Notes: generated from the letters alone by a model not told the origin. Counted from the first letter of the stretch, positions 45,628 through 54,667 are shown. The stretch is 64,000 nucleotides of DNA from [Eubacterium] eligens ATCC 27750 (GCF_000146185.1 NC_012778.1:82001-146000), one strand, 5' to 3'. Program-made: numbers and translations.

Positions 45628-45846
45628 ATGTTGACATTATTAAATTTAAATGTAGCAGGTTACATTGACCCATCTGTTATGACTTATGCCATTCAGGCTA
45701 TTGCCGGAGTGATAATTGCTGTTGGTGCATTCCTTGGTATTTATTTAAGAAAGGCAAAGAAAAAGCTTAATAACAAGCTTGGAATTGATGAAAACAGAAA
45801 CAAGGAAGTTGAGACAGATGATATCGTTATCAACGAATCAAAATAA
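45628..45846 (+). CDS. small single-helix membrane protein
   Basis: 72 residues. GYIDPSVMTYAIQAIAGVII starts the protein after a short hydrophobic N-terminus, then one TM helix, a basic KAKKKLNNKLG stretch and an acidic tail. I do not know a function. Short proteins with a YIDP-type start and one helix are found next to polysaccharide genes in other clostridia. AAGGAGA lies 9 bases before the ATG. Co-transcribed with the two fusion genes and followed by a terminator; it could be a partner of the YidC-like domain. Confidence 0.8.
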   Translation: MLTLLNLNVAGYIDPSVMTYAIQAIAGVIIAVGAFLGIYLRKAKKKLNNKLGIDENRNKEVETDDIVINESK

Positions 45847-45861
45847 TAAATGCATTTTCAG

Positions 45862-45888
45862 GACGCCGTTTTTATACGGCGTCTTTTT
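45862..45888 (+). terminator. intrinsic terminator
   Basis: GACGCCGT and ACGGCGTC form an 8-bp stem with six-base loop, then TTTTT. It ends the fusion-gene operon. Confidence 0.93.
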
Positions 45889-45889
45889 C

Positions 45890-45918
45890 TTGATTTGTTA
45901 TTGATAAAAGTATAAAAT
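45890..45918 (+). promoter_or_regulatory. weak candidate promoter of the gtrA operon
   Basis: TTGATT (45890-45895), a 17-base spacer and TAAAAT (45913-45918). It lies between the terminator and gtrA, where a promoter is expected. Confidence 0.35.
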
Positions 45919-45955
45919 AGTGTAGCATTATATTAATAAAAACAGTGAGGTAATT

Positions 45956-46456
45956 ATGAGTAACAATACAGATAATAATATGCAGGAAACTAAGCCGGAT
46001 ATATTTGATAAGATTATGCATCTGCCGGGTCTGAGGGTGTTTGAACCATTGTATAAGAAGTATAAGGAAGTGCTTTTATATCTTTTCTTTGGAGTACTTA
46101 CAACAGTAGTAAGTATTGGTTCATATGCGCTCTTTAATGTTGCAATGGGAATTAATGAGCTTATTGCAAATGTTATATCATGGGTACTTGCAGTACTTTT
46201 TGCATTCTTTACTAACAGGATATGGGTGTTTGCAGCACCAACTAAGACTGTGGAAGAATTTATGAAACAGTTGGTTTCATTTGCGGGTGGAAGAGTATTA
46301 ACTCTTGTAATTGAGGAGATAATTCTTCTTGTGTTCATTACAATGCTGCATTTCAACAGTATGTTAATAAAGTTTATTGCGCAGGTTGTGGTAATTATAC
46401 TTAATTATGTTATAAGTAAGCTGCTTGTATTCAGAAAAGATAAGAGTGAGAAGTAA
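45956..46456 (+). CDS. GtrA family membrane protein
   Basis: 166 residues with four TM helices. LLYLFFGVLTTVVSIGSYAL, ISWVLAVLFAFFTNRIWVF and NYVISKLLVFRK are typical of GtrA. The family is thought to flip polyprenyl-phosphate-linked sugars to the outer face. It can serve with the DPM1-like enzyme and DUF2142 protein at 31-34 kb, though it is in a different operon. It is followed by the ligase gene after 12 bases. Confidence 0.9.
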   Translation: MSNNTDNNMQETKPDIFDKIMHLPGLRVFEPLYKKYKEVLLYLFFGVLTTVVSIGSYALFNVAMGINELIANVISWVLAVLFAFFTNRIWVFAAPTKTVEEFMKQLVSFAGGRVLTLVIEEIILLVFITMLHFNSMLIKFIAQVVVIILNYVISKLLVFRKDKSEK

Positions 46457-46468
46457 AAGGAGAAGGTA

Positions 46469-48028
46469 ATGGAAAAGAATGTATTAGAGTTTCTTGAAAA
46501 CTCACAGAGAATGTATGGGGAAAAGACAGCGTGTGCGGACATGAATAATGAACTTACATACACACAGCTTATGAATCAGGCAGAGTTCATAGGAAGCTGT
46601 CTCTCACTTAAGATTAAGCCTACACAGGGAGTTCCTGTGTATATGGATAAGACATGTAATACATTATCTTTATTTATGGGAATTGTGTATGCAGGCGGAT
46701 ATTACTGTATGCTTGATACAACTCATCCGGCTGAGAGAATTAATCTTATATTAGATACGATCCAGGCAGATATTCTGGTTGTAGATAATAAGTCAGCCAA
46801 GAAAGCAGAAAAGCTCGGATTTCAGGGCGAGATTATTAATCTTGACGAATTGCTTGAAGAGTATGACGGACAGGCTGTGGATTCAGAGGCTCAGGAGAGA
46901 CTGGAAAAGATAAGAGAACAGGCACTTGATACAGATCCTCTGTATTCAATATTTACATCAGGTTCAACAGGAGTTCCTAAGGGAGTTATTGTCAATCATC
47001 GTTCAACAATAGATTTTATTGATTGCTTTACGGAAACATTTGGAATTACTAATGAGGATGTTATAGGTAATCAGGCACCTTTTGACTTTGATGTATCAGT
47101 TAAGGATATATATTCAAGTTTAAAGACAGGCGCAACCTTACAGCTTATTCCTAAGATGTGCTTTTCGTTCCCAACCAAACTGCTTGATTTCCTTGATGAC
47201 AGAAAGGTTACAACTATTATATGGGCTGTATCAGCGTTATGTATTGTAACAACTCTTAATGGATTCGAGTATAAGAGGCCATCTTCACTTAACAAGATTA
47301 TGTTCAGCGGAGAGGTTATGCCTATAAAGCATCTTAATGCATGGAGAGTGCAGTATCCGGATGCAATGTTTGTTAATCTTTACGGACCAACAGAGATAAC
47401 ATGTAATTGTACATATTATATTATTGACAGAGAGTTTGGTCTTGACGAGAAGCTTCCGATGGGAAAGCCATTTGCCAATGAAAGAGTATTCCTGTTAGAT
47501 GATGAGGATAAGCTTGTTGATGCAGGCAGACCAGGCGAGTTAGGAGAAATATGTGTATCTGGAACAGCTGTAACTATGGGGTATCTGCGTAATCCTGAAA
47601 AGACAGCAGCGGCATTTGTACAGAATCCTCTTAATGACAGATATCTGGAAACTATATACCGCACAGGTGATCTTGGTTACTATAGTGAAGATGGTGAACT
47701 TTTCTTCTCATCAAGAAAGGACTTCCAGATTAAGCATATGGGACACAGAATCGAGCTGGGCGAAATTGAGACATACATGAATGCTATAGAGGGACTTCTA
47801 AGAAGCTGCTGTATATTTGATACAGACGAGAATAAGATTCTCGGATTCTTTGAGATAGAAGGAGCAAGTGAGCTTGACAGAAAGGGCGTAACACATGCTC
47901 TCAAAGATAAAGTGCCACAGTGGATGATTCCAAATGTGCTCGTTAAGGTTGAAACAATGCCGATTACTAAGAATGGTAAAATTGACAGAAAAGAACTTAT
48001 GAAGATATATAAAGAACAGGAGGCATAG
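46469..48028 (+). CDS. DltA-like adenylate-forming amino acid:carrier ligase
   Basis: 519 residues of the ANL superfamily, close in size to DltA. Motifs of NRPS A domains are complete: FTSGSTGVPKG (A3), APFDFDVSVKDIY (A4, with the Asp that binds an alpha-amino group), NLYGPTE (A5), YRTGDLG (A7), KHMGHRIELGEIE (A8) and NGKIDRKEL (A10 Lys). It activates an amino acid with ATP and loads it on the small carrier protein encoded downstream. Because a PLP decarboxylase gene follows immediately, the amino acid may not be D-alanine. AAGGAGAAGG precedes the ATG. Confidence 0.88.
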   Translation: MEKNVLEFLENSQRMYGEKTACADMNNELTYTQLMNQAEFIGSCLSLKIKPTQGVPVYMDKTCNTLSLFMGIVYAGGYYCMLDTTHPAERINLILDTIQADILVVDNKSAKKAEKLGFQGEIINLDELLEEYDGQAVDSEAQERLEKIREQALDTDPLYSIFTSGSTGVPKGVIVNHRSTIDFIDCFTETFGITNEDVIGNQAPFDFDVSVKDIYSSLKTGATLQLIPKMCFSFPTKLLDFLDDRKVTTIIWAVSALCIVTTLNGFEYKRPSSLNKIMFSGEVMPIKHLNAWRVQYPDAMFVNLYGPTEITCNCTYYIIDREFGLDEKLPMGKPFANERVFLLDDEDKLVDAGRPGELGEICVSGTAVTMGYLRNPEKTAAAFVQNPLNDRYLETIYRTGDLGYYSEDGELFFSSRKDFQIKHMGHRIELGEIETYMNAIEGLLRSCCIFDTDENKILGFFEIEGASELDRKGVTHALKDKVPQWMIPNVLVKVETMPITKNGKIDRKELMKIYKEQEA

Positions 48029-48029
48029 G

Positions 48030-49268
48030 ATGGTAGGAGTTAATGAATTAAAAGAGATTGCCATAAAATGTGGAACACCATCGTATATATTTGATACAGA
48101 TGAGCTATGTGCAAGGATTGATGCCATGCAGCAGATTTTGGGATGCGGTGTTACAGTGTGTTATGCAATGAAGGCTAATCCGTTTCTTATCAGCGTGCTT
48201 GACAAGAAGCTTGACAAATTCGAGGTATGTTCTCCGGGTGAATTTGCGATATGCGAAAAAGAAGGCATAAACAGGGAGAAGATTGTACTTTCGGGTGTTA
48301 ATAAGGAAAAGAAAGATATTCTCTACACAATGAAGACAGGTGCTGTTGGAATCTACACTGTGGAATCGCTTAACCAGCTTGAACTTATCAATTCATGTGC
48401 AGTTGAGTGTGGCATTAAGGTTAAGGTTCTTATAAGAGTTACCAGCGGCAACCAGTTCGGTATTAATGAGCGTCAGGTATATGAGATTGCAGACAGAAAG
48501 GATGAACTTAAGGGAATTATCCTTGAGGGAATCCAGTGCTATTCGGGAACCCAGAAGAAGAAATTAAGCCAGATAGAAGCTGAGGTAGTATGGTTACAGG
48601 CAATAGCACATACATGTGAGGCTGAACATGGTGTTGAGCTTAAAGAGATTGAATATGGTCCTGGCCTGTCAGTTGATTACTTTGTTACAGACAAATGTGA
48701 TGCCATGAATACTGATTTTGACGAGCTTAAAGAGTTTGCTGTGATGATTAAAGAAATGTCCGAAAAGTTCAATGTTACTCTTGAGATGGGACGATATATT
48801 GCAGCTACCTGTGGAATACTTATAAGCAGAATTGCTGATATGAAGATGAATGACACAACAAGATACGCAATTATTGACAGTGGAATTAATCATATTAATT
48901 ATTATGGACAGGCTATGGCTATGAAGAAACCAAGATGTGAATTCATTCCAATGGAGTACACAGAAGGGTTTGCTGATGGCGTAGATCATGAGGTGGAAGT
49001 GTATTCACAGGGAGTGCAGCCGTATAATATATGTGGTTCATTATGTACAGTAGGAGATGTAATTGTTAAGAATCTTGAATTAAAGGATGCTAAGATTGGT
49101 GATATGATAGCATTTTATAATATTGGAGCGTATTCTGTTACAGAGGGAATATATCTGTTCCTGAGCCGCCGAATGCCTGCAATTGTGATGTATTCAATGA
49201 AGAATGGCTACAGGATTGTTAGAAATCCAGTGGACACTTTTTTAATAAACAGTGTTAGTACACAATAA
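48030..49268 (+). CDS. fold-type III PLP decarboxylase (DAP decarboxylase/BtrK-like)
   Basis: 412 residues of the alanine racemase/LysA fold. The PLP Lys is in TVCYAMKANPFLI, with a phosphate-binding IEYGPGLSVDYF in place of the glycine-rich G-G-G, and CGSLCTVGDVIVKNLEL carries the active-site Cys; NIGAYSVTEG is the second-subunit motif. Homologues decarboxylate diaminopimelate, ornithine or carrier-bound glutamate (BtrK of butirosin biosynthesis). It starts one base after the ligase stop with AGGAGG inside that gene, so they are translated together. This points to an amino acid that is changed before or after loading on the carrier. Confidence 0.88.
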   Translation: MVGVNELKEIAIKCGTPSYIFDTDELCARIDAMQQILGCGVTVCYAMKANPFLISVLDKKLDKFEVCSPGEFAICEKEGINREKIVLSGVNKEKKDILYTMKTGAVGIYTVESLNQLELINSCAVECGIKVKVLIRVTSGNQFGINERQVYEIADRKDELKGIILEGIQCYSGTQKKKLSQIEAEVVWLQAIAHTCEAEHGVELKEIEYGPGLSVDYFVTDKCDAMNTDFDELKEFAVMIKEMSEKFNVTLEMGRYIAATCGILISRIADMKMNDTTRYAIIDSGINHINYYGQAMAMKKPRCEFIPMEYTEGFADGVDHEVEVYSQGVQPYNICGSLCTVGDVIVKNLELKDAKIGDMIAFYNIGAYSVTEGIYLFLSRRMPAIVMYSMKNGYRIVRNPVDTFLINSVSTQ

Positions 49269-49294
49269 TTTTACAATTTTGTAACAAAATATGA

Positions 49295-49323
49295 TTGACT
49301 ATATGTGAATGAGAAGATAGAAT
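49295..49323 (+). promoter_or_regulatory. promoter of the carrier-MBOAT-DltD operon
   Basis: TTGACT (49295-49300), an exact 17-base spacer and TAGAAT (49318-49323). The -10 covers an upstream in-frame ATG at 49322, which therefore cannot be used; this supports the carrier-protein start at 49373. Confidence 0.7.
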
Positions 49324-49372
49324 GTTTTCTGTTCACAGATGTGTGATTAATAATTTTTTTGCGAGGTTTATT

Positions 49373-49597
49373 ATGGATCAGTTATTAGACATTTTGAATG
49401 AAATTAACAGTGATGTGGATTATGAAGTATGTGATACTCTTATTGATGATGGAATATTCAGCTCATTTGATATTGTATCACTTGTTGGTGAGTTAAACGA
49501 TGCATTTGACATCGATATCACACCAGTTGATATAGTACCTGAGAACTTTAATTCAGCAGAGGCTATGTGGGAGATGATTCAGCGTCTGCAGGATTAA
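49373..49597 (+). CDS. DltC-like carrier protein
   Basis: 74 residues, the size of an acyl/peptidyl carrier protein. LIDDGIFSSFDIVSLVGEL is the helix-2 motif, in which a Ser of S-S-F takes the phosphopantetheine arm; the usual D-S is S-S here. It is acidic, as carriers are. It should accept the aminoacyl group from the ligase at 46469 and pass it to the MBOAT. The longer frame from 49322 is excluded because it overlaps the promoter. A GCGAGG site precedes the start. Confidence 0.88.
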   Translation: MDQLLDILNEINSDVDYEVCDTLIDDGIFSSFDIVSLVGELNDAFDIDITPVDIVPENFNSAEAMWEMIQRLQD

Positions 49598-49620
49598 TCC
49601 AGAAAGTGGGGTAAAACAAT

Positions 49621-51210
49621 ATGTCACTAGTTTCTACCGGATTTCTGGTATTTTTATTAGTGGGAGTAATTGTATATTATCTTATACCTAAGAAGGCACA
49701 GTGGGCATGGCTTTTGATATTAAGCTATGCCTACTATTTATGTTCGGGATATAAGACTGTTGTGTTCATATTACTTACAACAATCGTTACTTTCACATCA
49801 GGAATCCTTTTAGAGAGAACAGAGGATAATCTTGCCAAAAGTCTTAAAGCAGAAGGACTGGCAAGAGAAGATAAAAAGGCTTTAAAAGAAAAGGCAAAGA
49901 CATATAAGAAAAGAGTTGTAGTACTTGCTCTTCTTCTGGTATTTGGTGTGCTTGCAGTTGTTAAGTACCATAATTTTGCGATAGAGAATGTTAATGGCAT
50001 AATTAAGGCATTTGGTGGTAATGGCAGGATATCAACATTTACACTGCTTCTTCCACTTGGAATATCTTTCTATTCATTCCAGTCGATATCATATGTTATT
50101 GATGTATACAGAGGCAAAGTAAAGGCATGTAATAACATTTTTAAATATGCTTTGTTTGTTTCATATTTTCCTCAGATAACACAAGGACCTATAGGAAGAT
50201 ATGACAGGCTTGCACCACAGTTTTTTGCAGAGCATAAGTATGATTTAGTTGTTATACAGCATGGATTGCAGCGTATGGCCTGGGGACTTTTCAAAAAGTT
50301 CATTATAGCCGACCGTGCAGGAGTCGTGTCTGATCTGGTATTTAATAATCCGGGTCAGTATCATGGAATATATGTAATAATAGGTGTTCTTGCTTATTGT
50401 GCACAGCTATACGGAGATTTTGCCGGTGGAATTGATATGGTTATGGGTGCTTCCGAGATGTTTGGAATTCATCTGGATGATAATTTTAGGCAGCCATTCT
50501 TCTCTCATTCTATTGGAGAATTCTGGCGCAGATGGCACATAACACTTGGTACATGGATGAAGGATTATGTGTTCTATCCATTCAGCTTAAGTAAAGCTAT
50601 GAATAAGCTTGGTAAGTTTTTCAAGAAACATAGTAAAACAAGATTTGGTAAATACATGGCAAAGGCATTACCTATATGTCTGGCAGATTTACTCATATTT
50701 TTTATAGTAGGTGTATGGCATGGAGCAGCATGGAAGTATATCGTATATGGTATGTACAATGGTATAATCATGAGCTTTAGCAGTATTATGGCACCTGTTT
50801 ATGAAAAAATGTTTAAAATAACTCATATTAATAAGAATGCACGCTGGTACAGAGGATGGCAGATAATAAGAACATTTATACTTGTTAATATAAGCTGGTA
50901 TTTTGATAACGCAGCTACTCTTACAGATGCATTCAGACTTATGGGAAATACATTTAAACATGCATCATTAAGCATGGACGCCGTTGTAAAAATGTCTGGA
51001 AGCCAGCTGGATTTAATAATATTGCTTGTGGGCTGCTTTGTATGGCTTATTATAAGCATACTTAAAGAGAAAGGCATTGTAATCAGAGAAGCTCTTGACA
51101 GAAAGCCTCTGATTATCAGATGGGCTGTATACATAGCTCTTGTTATGTCGGTTGCAATGCTTGGCTATATTTCTAATACATCGGGTGGATTTATGTACGC
51201 CCAGTTCTAA
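49621..51210 (+). CDS. dltB-like: DltB-like MBOAT O-acyltransferase
   Basis: 529 residues, about eleven TM helices. LPLGISFYSFQSISYVID, YFPQITQGPIGRYD, GEFWRRWHITLGTWMKDYV and GVWHGAAW (H367) are the family motifs. It is a clear paralogue of the MBOAT at 17948, with the same C-terminal ILKE...GFMYAQF pattern. Following the carrier gene by 23 bases, it should take the aminoacyl group from the carrier and move it across the membrane to DltD-like partners or directly to the glycan. Confidence 0.92.
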   Translation: MSLVSTGFLVFLLVGVIVYYLIPKKAQWAWLLILSYAYYLCSGYKTVVFILLTTIVTFTSGILLERTEDNLAKSLKAEGLAREDKKALKEKAKTYKKRVVVLALLLVFGVLAVVKYHNFAIENVNGIIKAFGGNGRISTFTLLLPLGISFYSFQSISYVIDVYRGKVKACNNIFKYALFVSYFPQITQGPIGRYDRLAPQFFAEHKYDLVVIQHGLQRMAWGLFKKFIIADRAGVVSDLVFNNPGQYHGIYVIIGVLAYCAQLYGDFAGGIDMVMGASEMFGIHLDDNFRQPFFSHSIGEFWRRWHITLGTWMKDYVFYPFSLSKAMNKLGKFFKKHSKTRFGKYMAKALPICLADLLIFFIVGVWHGAAWKYIVYGMYNGIIMSFSSIMAPVYEKMFKITHINKNARWYRGWQIIRTFILVNISWYFDNAATLTDAFRLMGNTFKHASLSMDAVVKMSGSQLDLIILLVGCFVWLIISILKEKGIVIREALDRKPLIIRWAVYIALVMSVAMLGYISNTSGGFMYAQF

Positions 51211-51228
51211 TCAGAGGTGCAGGATACC

Positions 51229-52305
51229 ATGAAGAAGAAAGCATTTAAAGAGATATTAAAATATGTGAGGGTGATAGTATTCTTTGCGGTTATAACTATA
51301 CTTGTTGAAGCAGTTAATTATGTAATGGTTCAGCCGGGGTATGCAAGATATATAATCCATACAGTTGACAATCCGGATGATGGCTCTGATTATGATTGTA
51401 TTGTAGTGGGAGCTTCACATGGAAGGGCTTCAATTGACCCGCATTATTTTCTGGAAATGGAATATGCAGTTAATCCAATTAATATGTGTATTCAGGGTGC
51501 CACGGTTATTGATAATTATTATATGATCAGAGAAGCGTGCAATAATAATGATGTAAAGAAGATAATTCTTGAACTTGATTATCAGTACTGGGATAAGAAT
51601 CTGAAGCGCGATTCGGATTTTGGAGATCTTCTTGTATATGGGCAGCTTCCATTTACGAGTCTTAAAATGGAATATATAGTAAACCAGCTTATGGATAAAG
51701 ACTTCAGGACAATATATTTCAGAAGATACGCATTTGCAAAGAATTGGAAAACGGCTAAGAAATATATGGCTACAAAGAAGACTGATGAATATAAGAATTT
51801 TCAGATTGAGGGAGTTGCCGGAATTGATACAGAAGGACCATATCAGGGACTGGGATTTTTCTACCGTACCAAGGTAACTGATAAGAAGGGAAAGATTAAT
51901 CCATCACCATGGACATATGATGACCTTAATCCTAAGGTGCAGAAATATTTTCAGAAGATAGTTAAGTATTGTAAGGATAATGGAATTGAGCTTATATGTG
52001 TTACCACACCAATTCCACCATCATCTGTTGCTTCAGGTGCTGCAAATGAGGCTAATACATATTTCAGACAGATATGTGATGAGAACAATGTGAAATATAT
52101 TGATGGCAATCTTATTAAGAATGAGGTGCTTGATGTAAGTGATGATGATTTCTCAGACTGGGAAGGACACATGAATGGTGAACTTGCAGAGCAGTTTTCA
52201 GAGATACTTACAGAGATACTTATGAAGGAAGATAATTCGGAATATTTCTATAGCGGCTATGATGAGTGTATAGAAGCAATTAAGGTGAGGGGTAATGAAA
52301 ACTAA
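51229..52305 (+). CDS. DltD-like SGNH-type protein, copy 1
   Basis: 358 residues: one N-terminal TM helix, then an exported domain with VVGASHGRASIDP (Ser nucleophile block) and DWEGHMNGELAEQFSEIL (Asp-His pair). A GTG at 51217 opens the frame, but the ATG at 51229 is preferred because it begins with the basic KKKAFKEIL seen before the TM helix in this group. The end overlaps the next gene by 11 bases. Probable partner of the MBOAT in transferring the group to the polymer. Confidence 0.82.
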   Translation: MKKKAFKEILKYVRVIVFFAVITILVEAVNYVMVQPGYARYIIHTVDNPDDGSDYDCIVVGASHGRASIDPHYFLEMEYAVNPINMCIQGATVIDNYYMIREACNNNDVKKIILELDYQYWDKNLKRDSDFGDLLVYGQLPFTSLKMEYIVNQLMDKDFRTIYFRRYAFAKNWKTAKKYMATKKTDEYKNFQIEGVAGIDTEGPYQGLGFFYRTKVTDKKGKINPSPWTYDDLNPKVQKYFQKIVKYCKDNGIELICVTTPIPPSSVASGAANEANTYFRQICDENNVKYIDGNLIKNEVLDVSDDDFSDWEGHMNGELAEQFSEILTEILMKEDNSEYFYSGYDECIEAIKVRGNEN

Positions 52306-53350
52306 GGTGTTGAAGTATATAAGGGTGGTAGTATTTATCGCTGTTATAGCCGGACTGGTAAAATGCATAGATTTTGCAATGATGCCATCCGGATATATAA
52401 GATATATAATTCATGCAGCAGGAAATCCCGGTACAGAGGAGGGATATGACTGCATTATACTTGGAGCGTCACATGGAAGGTCTTCCATTAATCCTAAGTA
52501 TATGATTAAGTCCGGATATGCAAAGAATCCTCTTAGTCTGTGCATTCCGGGAGAATCAGTTGTTAATTCTTATTACCTTTTAAAAGAGGCATGCAGAAAC
52601 AATGCTGTGAAGAAAGTTGTGCTGGAGATGGATTACCAGTATTGGACTAATGATGAAGCAAGAGACTCAGAATTTGGGGATTTGTTTGAATATGTCCAGC
52701 TTCCAATGTCTAAAGTAAAGTTAGAATATATCAGAGATGAATTAATAGATAAAGATTTTAGAACTGTATATTTTAAGAAACTGGCATATACTTCAGATTT
52801 TAGTGAAGTTAAATACAACATTAAAACAAAGCTGACAAAAGAATACAGGGATTACGATATCAGTGCGGTTAAGGTGTGTGATGCTAATGGACCATATATG
52901 GGCAGAGGCTTTTTTTACCGGGAGAATAATAATGATAACAAATGTGATTTCTGGGTTCAGGAGTGGACTGAAGATGATATAAGCAGAAAAGTTATAAAGT
53001 ATTTTCAAAAGATTGTAGATTATTGCAAGGATAATCATATAGAAATGGTGTGTATTACAGAGCCAATAACACCAACAGCTGTTGTAAAAGGACCTTCGAG
53101 AGATGCCAATACATTTTTTAAAGACATTTGCAGTAATAATAATGTAAGATACATTGATTTTACATTATTAAAAAATGATGTATTTGATATTACAGATAAT
53201 GATTTCTGTGATTGGGAAGGACATATGTATGGAGAGGCAGCAGAAAGGTTTTCTGGGATTATGTCAGAGGTTCTTGCAAATGGTAATGAAGAATATTTTT
53301 ATGATAGTTATAAGGCTAAGATTGATGAAATAGAGAGGAAAAAGCCTTGA
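52295..53350 (+). CDS. DltD-like SGNH-type protein, copy 2
   Basis: 351 residues with the same layout as copy 1: TM helix at about 7-25, IILGASHGRSSINP, and DWEGHMYGEAAERFSGIM. The middle region EMDYQYWTNDEARDSEFGD is shared with copy 1 (ELDYQYWDKN...DSDFGD), so they are close paralogues. It overlaps the preceding gene by 11 bases and the next by 4 (TTGA). Confidence 0.82.
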   Translation: MKTKVLKYIRVVVFIAVIAGLVKCIDFAMMPSGYIRYIIHAAGNPGTEEGYDCIILGASHGRSSINPKYMIKSGYAKNPLSLCIPGESVVNSYYLLKEACRNNAVKKVVLEMDYQYWTNDEARDSEFGDLFEYVQLPMSKVKLEYIRDELIDKDFRTVYFKKLAYTSDFSEVKYNIKTKLTKEYRDYDISAVKVCDANGPYMGRGFFYRENNNDNKCDFWVQEWTEDDISRKVIKYFQKIVDYCKDNHIEMVCITEPITPTAVVKGPSRDANTFFKDICSNNNVRYIDFTLLKNDVFDITDNDFCDWEGHMYGEAAERFSGIMSEVLANGNEEYFYDSYKAKIDEIERKKP

Positions 53351-54396
53351 AATATTTAAGAACAGTGCTTTTTATGGCAGTGATTGCCGGCATGATTCTT
53401 ATAATGGATTATGCACTTGTTCCATCCGGGTATATAAGGTATATAATTCACGAGACTAATAATGCTGGTAGTGATGATGGATATGACAATATAATAATCG
53501 GAGCTTCACATGCAAGATCTGCTATAAATCCAGTAAAGCTAGACGAAGCAGGAGTGTCTGACAATGCGTTTAATCTTGCTATACCGGGAGAGACTGTAAC
53601 GGATTCATATTATCTTTTAATGGAGAGTGACCGGCATAATAATGTAAAAAGAGTTATATATGACCTTGATTATCAGTACTGGTGCAATTATGCAGAGAGG
53701 GAGTTTGAAGACTGTTTCATATACACATGGCTTCCTTTCAGTAATGTAAAGCTTAAGTATATAGCTGATAATCTGCTCACAAAGGATTTTCGTACTGTAT
53801 ATTCAAAGAGATGGGCTTATGAGATATCACCGTCTGCTATTATGAATAATCTTAAGGTTAAGAGCAGTGCGGCATACCGCAACTACAGTATGGATGCAGT
53901 TGAGATACATGATGCCGGAGGACCTTATGCTGCCAAAGGATTTTTCTATAGAGATATGAAGATGGACAGCCTCGTGCCATCTGATATTGTTGCATGGGAT
54001 GAGAGTGGAATCAGTGATAAGGTTCTGGATTCATTTGAAAAGACTGTTCAATATTGTAAGAAGAATAATATTGAACTGGTATGCGTTACATCACCTATTA
54101 CGCCGACAACATCAGTTAACGGTTATTCGGAACAGGCAGGAGCATATTTTACGAGGCTTTGTGAAGAATATGGTGTTGAATATTATGATTTCAATCTGTT
54201 AACAATGGATACACTTCCAAGAACAGATGATGACTTCTTTGATGAAGAAGGTCATATGCTTGGAGAACTTGCCGACAGATATTCAGATATACTGGCATCA
54301 GTTCTTCTTGACAAATGTGACAAAAGTACCGCTTTTTATGGTACTTATGCACAGTTAGAGCTGGCAGTTTATGAAAATTATGTGACAAAACAGTGA
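53347..54396 (+). CDS. DltD-like SGNH-type protein, copy 3
   Basis: 349 residues starting with TTG, overlapping the stop of copy 2 (TTGA), with GAGAGGAAAAA upstream. NIIIGASHARSAINP and DEEGHMLGELADRYSDIL keep the catalytic pattern; it is closer to the protein at 16861 in the block GASHAR and in AIPGETVTDSYYLL. It is the last gene of the glycan locus before the tRNA. Three successive copies may serve different acceptor sites or sugars. Confidence 0.82.
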   Translation: MKYLRTVLFMAVIAGMILIMDYALVPSGYIRYIIHETNNAGSDDGYDNIIIGASHARSAINPVKLDEAGVSDNAFNLAIPGETVTDSYYLLMESDRHNNVKRVIYDLDYQYWCNYAEREFEDCFIYTWLPFSNVKLKYIADNLLTKDFRTVYSKRWAYEISPSAIMNNLKVKSSAAYRNYSMDAVEIHDAGGPYAAKGFFYRDMKMDSLVPSDIVAWDESGISDKVLDSFEKTVQYCKKNNIELVCVTSPITPTTSVNGYSEQAGAYFTRLCEEYGVEYYDFNLLTMDTLPRTDDDFFDEEGHMLGELADRYSDILASVLLDKCDKSTAFYGTYAQLELAVYENYVTKQ

Positions 54397-54580
54397 AACT
54401 GACAAAATATGCTTGCTATAAACATAACAATGTGCTAAACTTCATTCACTGCATATGTTGAATCTGCAGGTAGTAAAGAGTCGTGATGTACTACATATCT
54501 GTTATTGCATTTGGGACACTTAGGCTGCGCCAGAGGAAGTCATATGTATTAATAATACGCCTGCTATGCAGGCACTTTAC
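54397..54580. other. intergenic region before tRNA-Leu
   Basis: 184 bases without a credible gene. A short hairpin GCCTGC-TAT-GCAGGC lies at about 54560-54574, before the tRNA. No clear terminator follows the DltD-like genes and I find no strong promoter for the tRNA, so readthrough is possible. Confidence 0.4.
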
Positions 54581-54667
54581 GCCGGTGTGGCGGAACTGGC
54601 AGACGCACAGGACTTAAAATCCTGCGGGACTTATACTCCCATACGGGTTCGATTCCCGTTGCCGGCA
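54581..54667 (+). tRNA. tRNA-Leu (UAA)
   Basis: An 87-base class II tRNA. The acceptor stem GCCGGTG pairs with TGCCGGC (two G-U), anticodon stem CAGGA/TCCTG holds the loop CTTAAAA with anticodon TAA at 54615-54617, a long variable arm (GGGA...TCCC) is present and the T arm is ACGGG-TTCGATT-CCCGT. The discriminator base is A, as in leucine tRNAs; CCA is not encoded. Confidence 0.97.

Noticed and set aside
45928..46356. 142-residue minus-strand open frame
   Set aside because: It overlaps GtrA in antisense, and GtrA has clear TM helices and family motifs.
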